Source of the DNA: Albidovulum sp.
GTDB taxonomy: Bacteria > Pseudomonadota > Alphaproteobacteria > Rhodobacterales > Rhodobacteraceae
Direction: 5' to 3'
DNA length: 29,308 nucleotides
Assembly (NCBI GenBank): GCA_030837785.1
Contig: JAUQYA010000030.1
Location: forward strand, 1 to 29,308
Shown here in pieces: positions 15,977-22,847 of the stretch (position 1 is its first letter; each line of letters begins with the position of its first letter). The translations under genes and the position numbers were made by a program. Under the pieces are notes generated by a model. It saw only the letters and a list, made by a program, of their open reading frames with translations, was not told where the DNA came from and did not search any database.

Positions 15977-16963
15977 TCAGGCCCGGATGATCGTGCCCGC
16001 GGACCCGAAGCGGGCGCGGACATGGGTGGCGATGGCGGTGTCCTGCACCCCGGTCCCGGTCAGGTCGCAGATGGTGATGTCGTCAGCCGAGGTCCGGCCG
16101 GGCCTGGTGCCGGTGATCACCTCGCCCAGTTCAGCGGGGGCGCCCTTGGTCCACTGGCCTGCTGCCAGCGCCGCGCGCAACTCACCCTGTTTCTCGCACT
16201 GGCTCACCCGGTCGCAGACATAGGCGTCGGCGCGGACGAGCGCCGCGGGCTCGATCTCGTTCTTGCCCTCCTGGTCGGAGCCCATCGCGGTGACATGGAG
16301 CCCGGGATGCAGCCAGTCGGCCCTCAGGACCGGCGCGCGGGCCGGCGTGGTGGTCACGACAAGCTGGCTTTCCGCCACCAGCGCCGCCGGGTCGGCCACC
16401 GCCTCGGCGGCGATGCCGAGTGTCGCGGCGAGGTCGGCGGCGCAGGCGCGGGCCTTTTCGGGATCGCGGCCGTGGACGAGGACGCGGGCGAAGGGGCGAA
16501 CGAGGTGGGCCGCCTGCATCTGAAGCCGCGCCTGCACCCCGGCGCCGATCACGCCCGCGGTCTCCACCCGCTCGGGCGCGAGATGGCGCGCGGCCACCGC
16601 GCCGGCGGCGGCGGTGCGGATGTCGGTCAGATAGCCGTTGTCCAGGAACACCGCCTGCACCAGCCCGGTCCGGGCGGAAAACAGGATCATCAGCCCGTTG
16701 AGGCTTGGCAGGCCGAGCCTCGGGTTGTCGAAGAAGCCGGGGGAGACCTTGATCGCGAAGCCGTCGAAGCCGGGGATGTAGGCGGTCTTGACGTCGACCT
16801 CGCCATGCGCCTCGGGCAGGTCCATCGACAGGATCGGCGGCATCACCACGCCGCCCTTCGCCAGCGCCGCGAAGGCGCGTTCGATCACGTCGACGACGGT
16901 GAGGTCGAGCGCAACCATCGCGCGCAACTGGGCTTCGGTGACGATCTGGATGTCATGCGCCAA
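15977..16963 (-). CDS. eutC: Ornithine cyclodeaminase-family protein EutC of (hydroxy)ectoine utilisation
   Basis: The 328-residue protein belongs to the ornithine cyclodeaminase/mu-crystallin family. It has a substrate domain, then an NAD(P)-binding Rossmann motif GVIGAGVQARLQMQA near 137-151, and HVTAMGSDQEGKNEIEP typical of the EutC branch. The start is a TTG at 16963, because an in-frame stop lies just upstream and no ATG or GTG follows before the conserved region; AAGGG precedes it. It overlaps eutB by 11 nt. EutABC are thought to convert 5-hydroxyectoine to ectoine, and the exact reaction of EutC is not settled. A pyrroline-2-carboxylate reductase role is an alternative for the superfamily but is less supported by context. 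Confidence 0.83.
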   Translation of the reverse strand: MAHDIQIVTEAQLRAMVALDLTVVDVIERAFAALAKGGVVMPPILSMDLPEAHGEVDVKTAYIPGFDGFAIKVSPGFFDNPRLGLPSLNGLMILFSARTGLVQAVFLDNGYLTDIRTAAAGAVAARHLAPERVETAGVIGAGVQARLQMQAAHLVRPFARVLVHGRDPEKARACAADLAATLGIAAEAVADPAALVAESQLVVTTTPARAPVLRADWLHPGLHVTAMGSDQEGKNEIEPAALVRADAYVCDRVSQCEKQGELRAALAAGQWTKGAPAELGEVITGTRPGRTSADDITICDLTGTGVQDTAIATHVRARFGSAGTIIRA

Positions 16964-17960
16964 AGGTCTTTCCCTTCACGGTCAGGTCGCCGAGCGTCAC
17001 GTCCCCGCCAGACATGATCCGGGTGAAAACGCTCATGTCGGGGTTGCGGCCGGTGATGATCGTGCCGACCGGCGCCCTCGGCGCGGGGATCTTTCCCGCC
17101 AGCACCGCCGCAAGCCCGACCACCGCGGCACCTTCGGCGACGATCCGGTCCTCGAAATAGAGCGCCTGCATGGCGTCGCGGATCTCCTCCTCGCTCACCA
17201 GCAGGATGTCGTCGAGAAGGTCGCGGCAGAGCGGGAAGGTGAGCCGGTTGTGCAAGCCGATCCCGCCGCCCAGGCTGTCGGCGAGCGAGGCGACCTCCGG
17301 CACCTCCACCGGGCGGCCGGCGCGGACCGACTGATGCATCGCCGCGCCCCGGTCCATCGTGATGCCGATGACCCGGACCCTCGGGTTGATCGCCTTCGCC
17401 GCCACCGCCACCCCGGCCGCGAGCCCGCCACCCGAGAGCGGCACCAGCAGCATGTCGAGGTCGGGGCGCGCCTCCAGCATCTCCAGCGCGACGGTGCCCT
17501 GGCCGGCGATCACCCTTGCGTCGTCGAAGGGCGGAATCTCGACCAGGCCCTCGGCGCCGCGGAGCCTCAGGCTTTCAGCCATCGCCTCGTCCTGGCTCAT
17601 GCCGACGATGCACACCTCGGCGCCGAGCGCGCGGATGCCCTCGACCTTGGCCTCGGGCACCAGATGCGACAGGCAGACCACTGCCCGCAGCCCCCTTCGC
17701 GCCGCGGCATGGGCGACGGCCCGGCCGTGGTTGCCGGTGGAACAGCAGACGACGCCCGGTGTGCCCTCCGGCAGGGCAAGGACCGCGTTGGCAGCGCCGC
17801 GCAGCTTGAAGGCGCCGGTGGGCTGCGCGGTCTCGAGCTTCAGCAGGAATTCCCGCCCCGCCCGCGCGGTCATGAAGGGGGAGGGGACGAAGGCCGTGCC
17901 GTCGGCAAGCCCCCTGATCCTGCGGCGCGCGGCAAGGATGTCGGCGAGCGTGACCTCCAT
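16953..17960 (-). CDS. eutB: Threonine dehydratase-like PLP protein EutB of hydroxyectoine utilisation
   Basis: The 335-residue fold-type II PLP enzyme has the catalytic lysine K52 in PTGAFKLRGAANA, the substrate loop STGNHGRAVA at 74-83, and the glycine-rich phosphate loop LSGGGLAAG near 175. There is no ACT regulatory domain, so it is of the catabolic type. In hydroxyectoine clusters EutB is proposed to act on the hydroxylated intermediate by dehydration, together with EutC. Its ATG directly abuts the ehuA stop, so transporter and enzyme genes are one transcription unit. Confidence 0.85.
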   Translation of the reverse strand: MEVTLADILAARRRIRGLADGTAFVPSPFMTARAGREFLLKLETAQPTGAFKLRGAANAVLALPEGTPGVVCCSTGNHGRAVAHAAARRGLRAVVCLSHLVPEAKVEGIRALGAEVCIVGMSQDEAMAESLRLRGAEGLVEIPPFDDARVIAGQGTVALEMLEARPDLDMLLVPLSGGGLAAGVAVAAKAINPRVRVIGITMDRGAAMHQSVRAGRPVEVPEVASLADSLGGGIGLHNRLTFPLCRDLLDDILLVSEEEIRDAMQALYFEDRIVAEGAAVVGLAAVLAGKIPAPRAPVGTIITGRNPDMSVFTRIMSGGDVTLGDLTVKGKTFGA

Positions 17961-18773
17961 TCAGTCGGCCTCCTTCACCGCCGACAGGAACTGCCGGGTG
18001 CGGTCGCGCTGCGGGTTGCCGAACAGCGCCTCGGGCGGACCCTGCTCCTCGATCCTTCCGCCGAAGAAGAAGCAGACCCGGTCGGATATGTCGCGGGCGA
18101 AGCCCATCTGGTGGGTGACCATCAGCATCGTCAGGTGATGCTCGGCGACGAGCTTGCGGATCACGTTGGTGACCTCGCCGATCACCTCGGGATCAAGCGC
18201 CGAGGTCACCTCGTCGAAGAGCATGACCTTGGGGCGCATCGCAAGGGCACGGGCGATCGCCACCCGCTGCTGCTGGCCGCCGGAAAGCCGCGAGGGATGC
18301 TGGTCCTTCTTGTCGATCATGCCCACCATCGACAGAAGCTCTTCCGACCGCGCCCGCGCCTCGGCCTTCGACAGGCCGAGCACCTGCACCGGCCCCTCCA
18401 TGCAGTTCTGAAGCGCGGTCATGTGGGGGAAGAGGTTGAAATGCTGGAAGCACATGCCGATCGAGGAGCGCATTTTCCGCAGGTGCTTCTCGTCGGCCGG
18501 AACCAGCCGCCCGCCGCGCTCCATATGCGTCAGCGGCCTGCCGTCGAGATAGATCACCCCGCCGTTGATCGTCTCGAGCGTCATCAGCATCCTGAGCACG
18601 GTGGTCTTGCCCGAGCCGGAGGGGCCGATGACCGACACCATCTCGCCCTCGGCGATGTCGAGGTTCAGCCGGTCGAGCACGGTGAGCTTGCCGTAACTCT
18701 TGGTCACGTTCATGAACCGCACCATCGGGCGGTCGCCCTCGGGCAGTTCGAGCGCATAGTCGGACATGTCCAT
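17961..18773 (-). CDS. ehuA: Ectoine/hydroxyectoine ABC transporter ATP-binding protein
   Basis: The 270-residue ATPase has Walker A GPSGSGKT at 50-57, a Q-loop in CFQHFNLFPHM, signature RLSGGQQQR and Walker B VMLFDEVTSALDPE, where DEVT replaces the common DEPT. An N-terminal leader of about 18 residues precedes the first strand. The start is 3 nt after the ehuD stop. It drives ectoine and 5-hydroxyectoine import through EhuC/EhuD with EhuB as the periplasmic receptor. Confidence 0.9.
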   Translation of the reverse strand: MDMSDYALELPEGDRPMVRFMNVTKSYGKLTVLDRLNLDIAEGEMVSVIGPSGSGKTTVLRMLMTLETINGGVIYLDGRPLTHMERGGRLVPADEKHLRKMRSSIGMCFQHFNLFPHMTALQNCMEGPVQVLGLSKAEARARSEELLSMVGMIDKKDQHPSRLSGGQQQRVAIARALAMRPKVMLFDEVTSALDPEVIGEVTNVIRKLVAEHHLTMLMVTHQMGFARDISDRVCFFFGGRIEEQGPPEALFGNPQRDRTRQFLSAVKEAD

Positions 18774-18776
18774 GTG

Positions 18777-19445
18777 TCAAAGCCCCAGCTTGCGGCGCAC
18801 CCAGCCTTCAAACAGCCGCACGAGGCCGGCCGTTGGCAGCGAGATGGCAAGGAAGATCACGCCGACCAGCGTATAGGGTTCGAGGAACCTGTAGCTTTCC
18901 GACCCGATCGCGTTGGCGGCGTGCATGAGTTCGGTGACGCCGATGACCGACAGCATCGGCGTGTCCTTGAAGATGCCGACAAGGTAGTTGCCCATCCCGG
19001 CGACCGAGGGCGGCACCGCCTGCGGGATGATGATCCGCAGGTAGGTGTCGCGGGTCGACATGTTGATCGCGCGGCACGCCTCCCACTGGCCGCGCGGCAC
19101 CGCGTCGATGCCGGCGCGGTAGACCTCGGACAGATAGGCCGAATAGTGCAGGCCGATGGCGATCATCCCCGACACCCAGGGCGACAGGCGGATGCCGAAC
19201 TGCGGGCCGACGTAGAAGACGAAGAAGATCTGCAGCACCAGCGGCGTGGAACGGATGAATTCGATGGTCTCGCGCACGACGAGCGTCAGCGGCCGCCACG
19301 GCGTCCGTTGCGCCAGCGCGAGCACGAGCCCGAGGACGAGCGCGATGGCATAGCCGATCCCCGCCGCGAGCAGCGTGTTGACCGTGGCATGGAGCAGTCG
19401 CGGCAGGATTTCCCAGGTGAAGGCCCAGTTCCAGTGGAAGGTCAT
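18777..19445 (-). CDS. ehuD: Ectoine/hydroxyectoine ABC transporter permease EhuD
   Basis: The 222-residue HisM-type permease starts at an ATG overlapping the ehuC stop by 4 nt (ATGA). There are about five hydrophobic segments, and the EAA loop reads GQWEACRAINMSTRDTYLRI, then IPQAVPP, near 133-160. It pairs with EhuC to form the membrane channel. Sequence around FIRSTPLVLQIFFVFYVGPQ is typical of the amino-acid 3-TM branch. Confidence 0.9.
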   Translation of the reverse strand: MTFHWNWAFTWEILPRLLHATVNTLLAAGIGYAIALVLGLVLALAQRTPWRPLTLVVRETIEFIRSTPLVLQIFFVFYVGPQFGIRLSPWVSGMIAIGLHYSAYLSEVYRAGIDAVPRGQWEACRAINMSTRDTYLRIIIPQAVPPSVAGMGNYLVGIFKDTPMLSVIGVTELMHAANAIGSESYRFLEPYTLVGVIFLAISLPTAGLVRLFEGWVRRKLGL

Positions 19446-20107
19446 GCGCGCCCGAGCCTCCGTGCCATGACCCGCTCCAGCCACCGCATGAACGGCGTGA
19501 CGATGGCGCGCGCGAGCACATAGTAGGCGATCAGCGCGATGCCGAAGGACTGTGCCGACAGGAAGGTCGAGGCGTTGATCTGCTTGGCCTGGAACATCAG
19601 GTCGGTGACCGAGATCAGCGAGACGAGCGCGGTTCCCTTCAGAAGCTCGATCAGCAGGTTGCCCCAGGGCGGCAACATCAGTTGCACCGCCTGCGGCAGG
19701 ATGATGCGGCGCATCCGCCGGGACGGCGACATCGACAGCGCATAGGCGGCTTCCCATTGCCCCTTCGGGACGGACCGGATCGCGCCCCGGACAAGTTCCG
19801 CGCCATAGGCGCCGACGTTCAGCCCGACCGAAAGGAATCCGGCCCAGAACTTTTCCAGCGTAATCCCGAAGAGCGGCAGGACGAAGAAGATCCAGTAAAG
19901 CTGGACCAGAAGCGATGTGCCGCGGAAGATCTCGATGTAGACGGTCGCCACGCCCCGGACCGCCAGGTGACGGGAAAGCTTTCCCAGACCGGCGGCCAGC
20001 GCGACGGAGATCGCCACGACCGAGGCCAGCAGGAACTGCGCGCAGGTAACGAGCGTCCCGCCAAGGATCTGCCCGCCGTAGGTGTGGATGAAATCCCAGA
20101 TCGGCAT
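19442..20107 (-). CDS. ehuC: Ectoine/hydroxyectoine ABC transporter permease EhuC
   Basis: This is a 221-residue permease of the same family as EhuD. The segment YIEIFRGTSLLVQLYWIFFV near 57-76 and the EAA loop GQWEAAYALSMSPSRRMRRI, then LPQAVQLMLPP, are visible. It is the first permease after ehuB and is coupled to ehuD by a 4-nt overlap. The 58-nt gap before it holds a strong hairpin. Confidence 0.9.
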   Translation of the reverse strand: MPIWDFIHTYGGQILGGTLVTCAQFLLASVVAISVALAAGLGKLSRHLAVRGVATVYIEIFRGTSLLVQLYWIFFVLPLFGITLEKFWAGFLSVGLNVGAYGAELVRGAIRSVPKGQWEAAYALSMSPSRRMRRIILPQAVQLMLPPWGNLLIELLKGTALVSLISVTDLMFQAKQINASTFLSAQSFGIALIAYYVLARAIVTPFMRWLERVMARRLGRA

Positions 20108-20132
20108 GAGCCACCCCCGATGGCGGGAAGGC

Positions 20133-20155
20133 GGGGAGCGGCCGCGCCGCTCCCC
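20133..20155 (-). promoter_or_regulatory. Intergenic hairpin between ehuB and ehuC
   Basis: A perfect 10-bp stem (GGGGAGCGGC at 20133-20142, GCCGCTCCCC at 20146-20155) with a 3-nt loop occupies the ehuB-ehuC gap. There is no U-run, so it is probably a partial attenuator or 3'-end stabiliser that gives more binding protein than permease. It mirrors the hairpin at 6081-6105. Confidence 0.6.
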
Positions 20156-20165
20156 CTGTACGGTG

Positions 20166-21008
20166 TCAGCGGTTGGCGCAGACCCACTCGGTGGTCACGT
20201 CGCCAGGCAGCGAGGCTTCGCCGTAGCCGTATTCGGCCACCGCCGCCATCATCGCCTCCGAGCCGAGATACTCCTTCTGCGCCGCGTTGAAGGCGTCGAC
20301 GAAATCCTGGTCCTCCTTGCGGAAGCCGATCCCGGCCCAGTTGAACGATTCCTCGGGCATGGCGTTCGGGTCGGTCACCTCGACCGCGCCGCTGGAACTG
20401 TCGGCGAGCTGCTTCATGGTGAAATAGGTTCCCGTCCCGGCATCGGCGCGGCCGGCCGTCACCGCGGCGAGAATCTCGGTCGGGCCGGGCACCTGCATGA
20501 TGCTGGCCTCGGCCACTCCGGCGGCCTTGGCGGCCTCGATGTTGGAATAGCCCGCGCCGGTGACCATGATCGCGCCCTTGTCCTTCACGTCGACATAGGT
20601 CTGGATGCCCTTCGGGTTGCCGGCGGCGACGATGAAGGCATCGCCGATCTTGGCGATCGGGTCGGAGAAGGCGATGTTCTCGCAGCGCGAGGCGAGGATG
20701 TTCATGCCGCCGGTGATGACGTCGAAGCGTCCGGCCTGAAGCCCCGGGATGAGCCCGCCCCAGTCGGTCTGCACCGGTTCGACGTTGGTGTATCCCATCT
20801 TCTCGAGCACGCCGAGCGTATGGGCGTTGACGAAGCCCTTGGGCTCGCCGTTCGGCCCGGGATAGGCGAAGGGAATCTCGTTGGCAAAACCGATGCGGAT
20901 CGTCTCGCCCGCGGCAATTCGGTCCATCAGCGGCCCCGCGACGGCCGCCACCGCCGTCGTGCCGAGCGCGATGGCGGCTGCGGCGATCATTCTGACTGAT
21001 TTCTTCAT
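20166..21008 (-). CDS. ehuB: Ectoine/hydroxyectoine ABC transporter substrate-binding protein
   Basis: The 280-residue periplasmic SBP_bac_3 protein starts at an ATG at 21008 with GGGAG 6 nt upstream, and its signal peptide is cleaved after AVA at about 24. Features matching EhuB are IRIGFANEIPFAYPGPNGEP near 37-56, a GLIPGLQAGRFDVITGGMNI segment, the SRCENIAFSDP motif and the C-terminal FRKEDQDFVDAFN and LPGDVTTEWVC. EhuB binds ectoine and hydroxyectoine in an aromatic cage. It is the first gene of the operon, directly behind the operator-bearing promoter region. Confidence 0.9.
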   Translation of the reverse strand: MKKSVRMIAAAAIALGTTAVAAVAGPLMDRIAAGETIRIGFANEIPFAYPGPNGEPKGFVNAHTLGVLEKMGYTNVEPVQTDWGGLIPGLQAGRFDVITGGMNILASRCENIAFSDPIAKIGDAFIVAAGNPKGIQTYVDVKDKGAIMVTGAGYSNIEAAKAAGVAEASIMQVPGPTEILAAVTAGRADAGTGTYFTMKQLADSSSGAVEVTDPNAMPEESFNWAGIGFRKEDQDFVDAFNAAQKEYLGSEAMMAAVAEYGYGEASLPGDVTTEWVCANR

Positions 21009-21059
21009 GTCTGGCTCCCGGTTGCTTGCCCCCGGGCCGGGCGGGCCAGGAGCTCTTAA

Positions 21060-21071
21060 GTTGTGCACATC
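21060..21071. promoter_or_regulatory. GntR-type operator, ehuB-proximal site
   Basis: GTTGTGCACATC is a one-sided imperfect copy of the palindrome at 21164-21175. It overlaps the candidate ehuB -10 box at 21069-21074. The core TTGTGCACAT fits the TNGTNNACNA pattern known for FadR/FCD-type GntR regulators, of which one is encoded next door. Binding here would block ehuB transcription. Confidence 0.65.
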
Positions 21072-21096
21072 ATTGTCAGTAGTTGATTCATGTCAA
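21069..21096 (-). promoter_or_regulatory. Candidate sigma-70 promoter of the ehu/eut/doe operon
   Basis: On the minus strand a consensus -35 TTGACA (21091-21096) is followed after 16 nt by AATGAT (21069-21074; 4 of 6 matches to TATAAT). This leaves a leader of about 55 nt to the ehuB ATG. The -10 box overlaps the ehuB-proximal operator copy. Confidence 0.5.
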
Positions 21097-21155
21097 GCAA
21101 AATTCGTCGCAATTCGGCTATTAATATGGAAGAATGCCTCATGTCAGGTGCTTAG

Positions 21156-21161
21156 GATAAT
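21156..21161 (+). promoter_or_regulatory. Candidate -10 box of the gntR promoter
   Basis: GATAAT matches 5 of 6 bases of the sigma-70 -10 consensus and lies 2 nt upstream of the perfect operator palindrome, implying autorepression. No good -35 box is evident 16-18 nt upstream. The distance to the preferred gntR start is about 140 nt. Confidence 0.4.
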
Positions 21162-21163
21162 TC

Positions 21164-21175
21164 GTTGTGCACAAC
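21164..21175. promoter_or_regulatory. GntR-type operator, gntR-proximal perfect palindrome
   Basis: GTTGTGCACAAC is a perfect 12-bp palindrome. It repeats at 21060-21071 with two changes, and the two centres are 104 bp apart, close to ten helical turns. Such spacing would allow one regulator to hold both sites and control both divergent promoters. Confidence 0.7.
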
Positions 21176-21299
21176 TAATCAGCCCGGATGAGGGGATGGC
21201 CGTTCTGGGGCGACAGGCCGCCCGACGCCTGCCTGTCGCGCGACCGTGTCCGCCGGTATCCCCGCTGCTGCCCGGCGCAAGCGAGAGGAGGGGGCGGAG

Positions 21300-22004
21300 A
21301 TGACTTGCGAAACGCCAGCCGCCGGCGGCAGCGCACGCGACCGCTTCGAACGGATGCACGACGAGATCCGCAGGCGCATCTGCCTTCTGGACTACGCGCC
21401 CGGCACCCGGCTGTCGGAAGAGACGCTTGCGGCGGAACTGGGAACCAGCCGCACGCCACTTCGCCGCGTTCTCGCCCGGCTGGAAAGCGAAGGCCTGCTG
21501 CAGTCGGTCCACGGCGTCGGCACCTTCGTCACCGACATGGACCTGCGGGAACTGGCGCAGACCTTCCGCGTCCGGCTCGAACTTGCGGAGTTGATCGGAC
21601 GGCTCGACCCGGTCGCGCCGTCGGCGGCGCTGCTTGCCGAGTTCCGCGCGCTTCAGGGCCGGTCGAAGGCATTGCGTGACGATCCCGATCCGCGGCGCTT
21701 CGCGCAGATCAACATGGATTTCTTCATCGCGCTGATGCGGCTGACCGCGAACCAGCCGCTTCGCGAGATGAGCGAGCGGCTGTATCTCCGCACCACCCGC
21801 ATCTGGTTGAAATCGGTCTTTGCCTCGCTGATCGACCTGAGGGACGAAGTGGAGGTTTTCGACCACGAGATCGACGACATCTCCCGCGCCCTCGGAATCG
21901 GCGATCTGGAGGCCGCCGCGCTGATCCGGCGCGCGCATATCTCGATGAGCTTCGAGAGGATGCGCAGGGCCGCGGTTGCGACGGGTGCCGCCGTCACACC
22001 CTGA
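21300..22004 (+). CDS. GntR family (FadR/FCD subfamily) transcriptional regulator
   Basis: The protein has about 234 residues from the ATG at 21300, which follows a GAGAGGAGGGGG-type ribosome site; an upstream GTG at 21246 is possible but adds low-complexity sequence. The N-terminal GntR winged HTH is at about 15-75 (MHDEIRRRICLLDYAPGTRL, then RTPLRRVLARLESEGLLQS, then GVGTFVTD), followed by an all-helical FCD ligand domain. It is divergent from ehuB and probably represses the operon through the paired TTGTGCACAA sites. Known ectoine regulators of the EnuR type are MocR-like GntR proteins with an aminotransferase domain, so this is a different regulator class. Its 3' end overlaps kdsA tail to tail by 11 nt. 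Confidence 0.88.
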   Translation: MTCETPAAGGSARDRFERMHDEIRRRICLLDYAPGTRLSEETLAAELGTSRTPLRRVLARLESEGLLQSVHGVGTFVTDMDLRELAQTFRVRLELAELIGRLDPVAPSAALLAEFRALQGRSKALRDDPDPRRFAQINMDFFIALMRLTANQPLREMSERLYLRTTRIWLKSVFASLIDLRDEVEVFDHEIDDISRALGIGDLEAAALIRRAHISMSFERMRRAAVATGAAVTP

Positions 22005-22836
22005 CCGGATCGGCCTTGGCGATCCGGTCGAGCGCCATCAGCGTGTCGAGAAGCCGCGGCATTTCGGCGAGCGGGATCATGTTCGGCCCGTCGGACGGGG
22101 CGCGGTCGGGGTCCTCGTGGGTTTCGATGAAGACGCCGGCGATGCCGAGGCTGACGGCGGCGCGCGCCATCGCCGGGGCGAATTCGCGCTGGCCGCCGGA
22201 TGATCCGCCCTGGCCGCCCGGCTGCTGCACCGAATGGGTCGCGTCCATGATCACCGGCCAGCCGGTCCTTGCCATGATCGGCAGCGCCCGCATGTCGGCC
22301 ACCAGCGTGTTGTAGCCGAAGGAGACACCGCGTTCGGTCAGGAGGATGCGGGTGTTGCCGGTGGAGGCGACCTTGGCGGCGACATTTTCCATGTCCCAGG
22401 GCGCGAGGAACTGGCCCTTCTTGACGTTCACCGCCGCGCCGGTTTCGCCGGCGGCGAGCAGGAGGTCGGTCTGGCGGCAGAGAAAGGCCGGAATCTGGAT
22501 CACGTCGACGACGCGGGCGGCCTCGCGCGCCTGGCCGGCGTCGTGGATGTCGGTGAGAACCGGGCAGCCGATCCCCGCCCGCACCGCCTCCAGCACCTTC
22601 AGCCCCGCCTCGATTCCGATGCCGCGCCGCCCCGCCAGCGAGGTCCGGTTGGCCTTGTCGTAGCTGGCCTTGAAGACGAAGGCGGCCCCGGCCTTGGCGC
22701 AGGCCTCGGCCATGCCGCCCGCGATCATCAGCGCATGGTCCTCGCTTTCGATCTGGCAGGGCCCGGCGATCACCGTCAGCGGCCGGTCGTTGCCGACCCT
22801 GAGCGCGCCCACCTCCACGTCCTTCATCGTCGTCAT
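21994..22836 (-). CDS. kdsA: 3-deoxy-8-phosphooctulonate (KDO-8-phosphate) synthase
   Basis: The enzyme condenses phosphoenolpyruvate with arabinose-5-phosphate to KDO-8-phosphate, the precursor of KDO for lipid A-core and for poly-KDO capsule linkers. It has 280 residues from the ATG at 22836, which has GGAGG 5 nt upstream; a GTG at 22851 overlapping the kpsE stop is the alternative. Motifs are IAGPCQIES (C27), FKASYDKANRTS, PAFLCRQTDLL and FGYNTLV. Cysteine in GPC, where metal-independent enzymes have Asn, indicates the metal-dependent class. Position downstream of capsule export genes in one operon suggests service to capsule synthesis. Confidence 0.93.
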   Translation of the reverse strand: MTTMKDVEVGALRVGNDRPLTVIAGPCQIESEDHALMIAGGMAEACAKAGAAFVFKASYDKANRTSLAGRRGIGIEAGLKVLEAVRAGIGCPVLTDIHDAGQAREAARVVDVIQIPAFLCRQTDLLLAAGETGAAVNVKKGQFLAPWDMENVAAKVASTGNTRILLTERGVSFGYNTLVADMRALPIMARTGWPVIMDATHSVQQPGGQGGSSGGQREFAPAMARAAVSLGIAGVFIETHEDPDRAPSDGPNMIPLAEMPRLLDTLMALDRIAKADPVRV

Positions 22837-22847
22837 TCCGGCCTCCG

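Noticed and set aside
15977..16963. EutC as a pyrroline-2-carboxylate reductase serving the hydroxyproline-type enzyme at 10205
   Set aside because: The superfamily fits, but the gene lies deep in the ectoine operon, overlaps eutB and carries EutC-type sequence, while the racemase-family gene is in a separate convergent unit.
18777..20114. A 445-codon frame that might be a fused double permease
   Set aside because: Its first half is a shadow of ehuC in another frame, and only the second half (from 19445) is the true ehuD. The ATGA overlap shows two separate genes.
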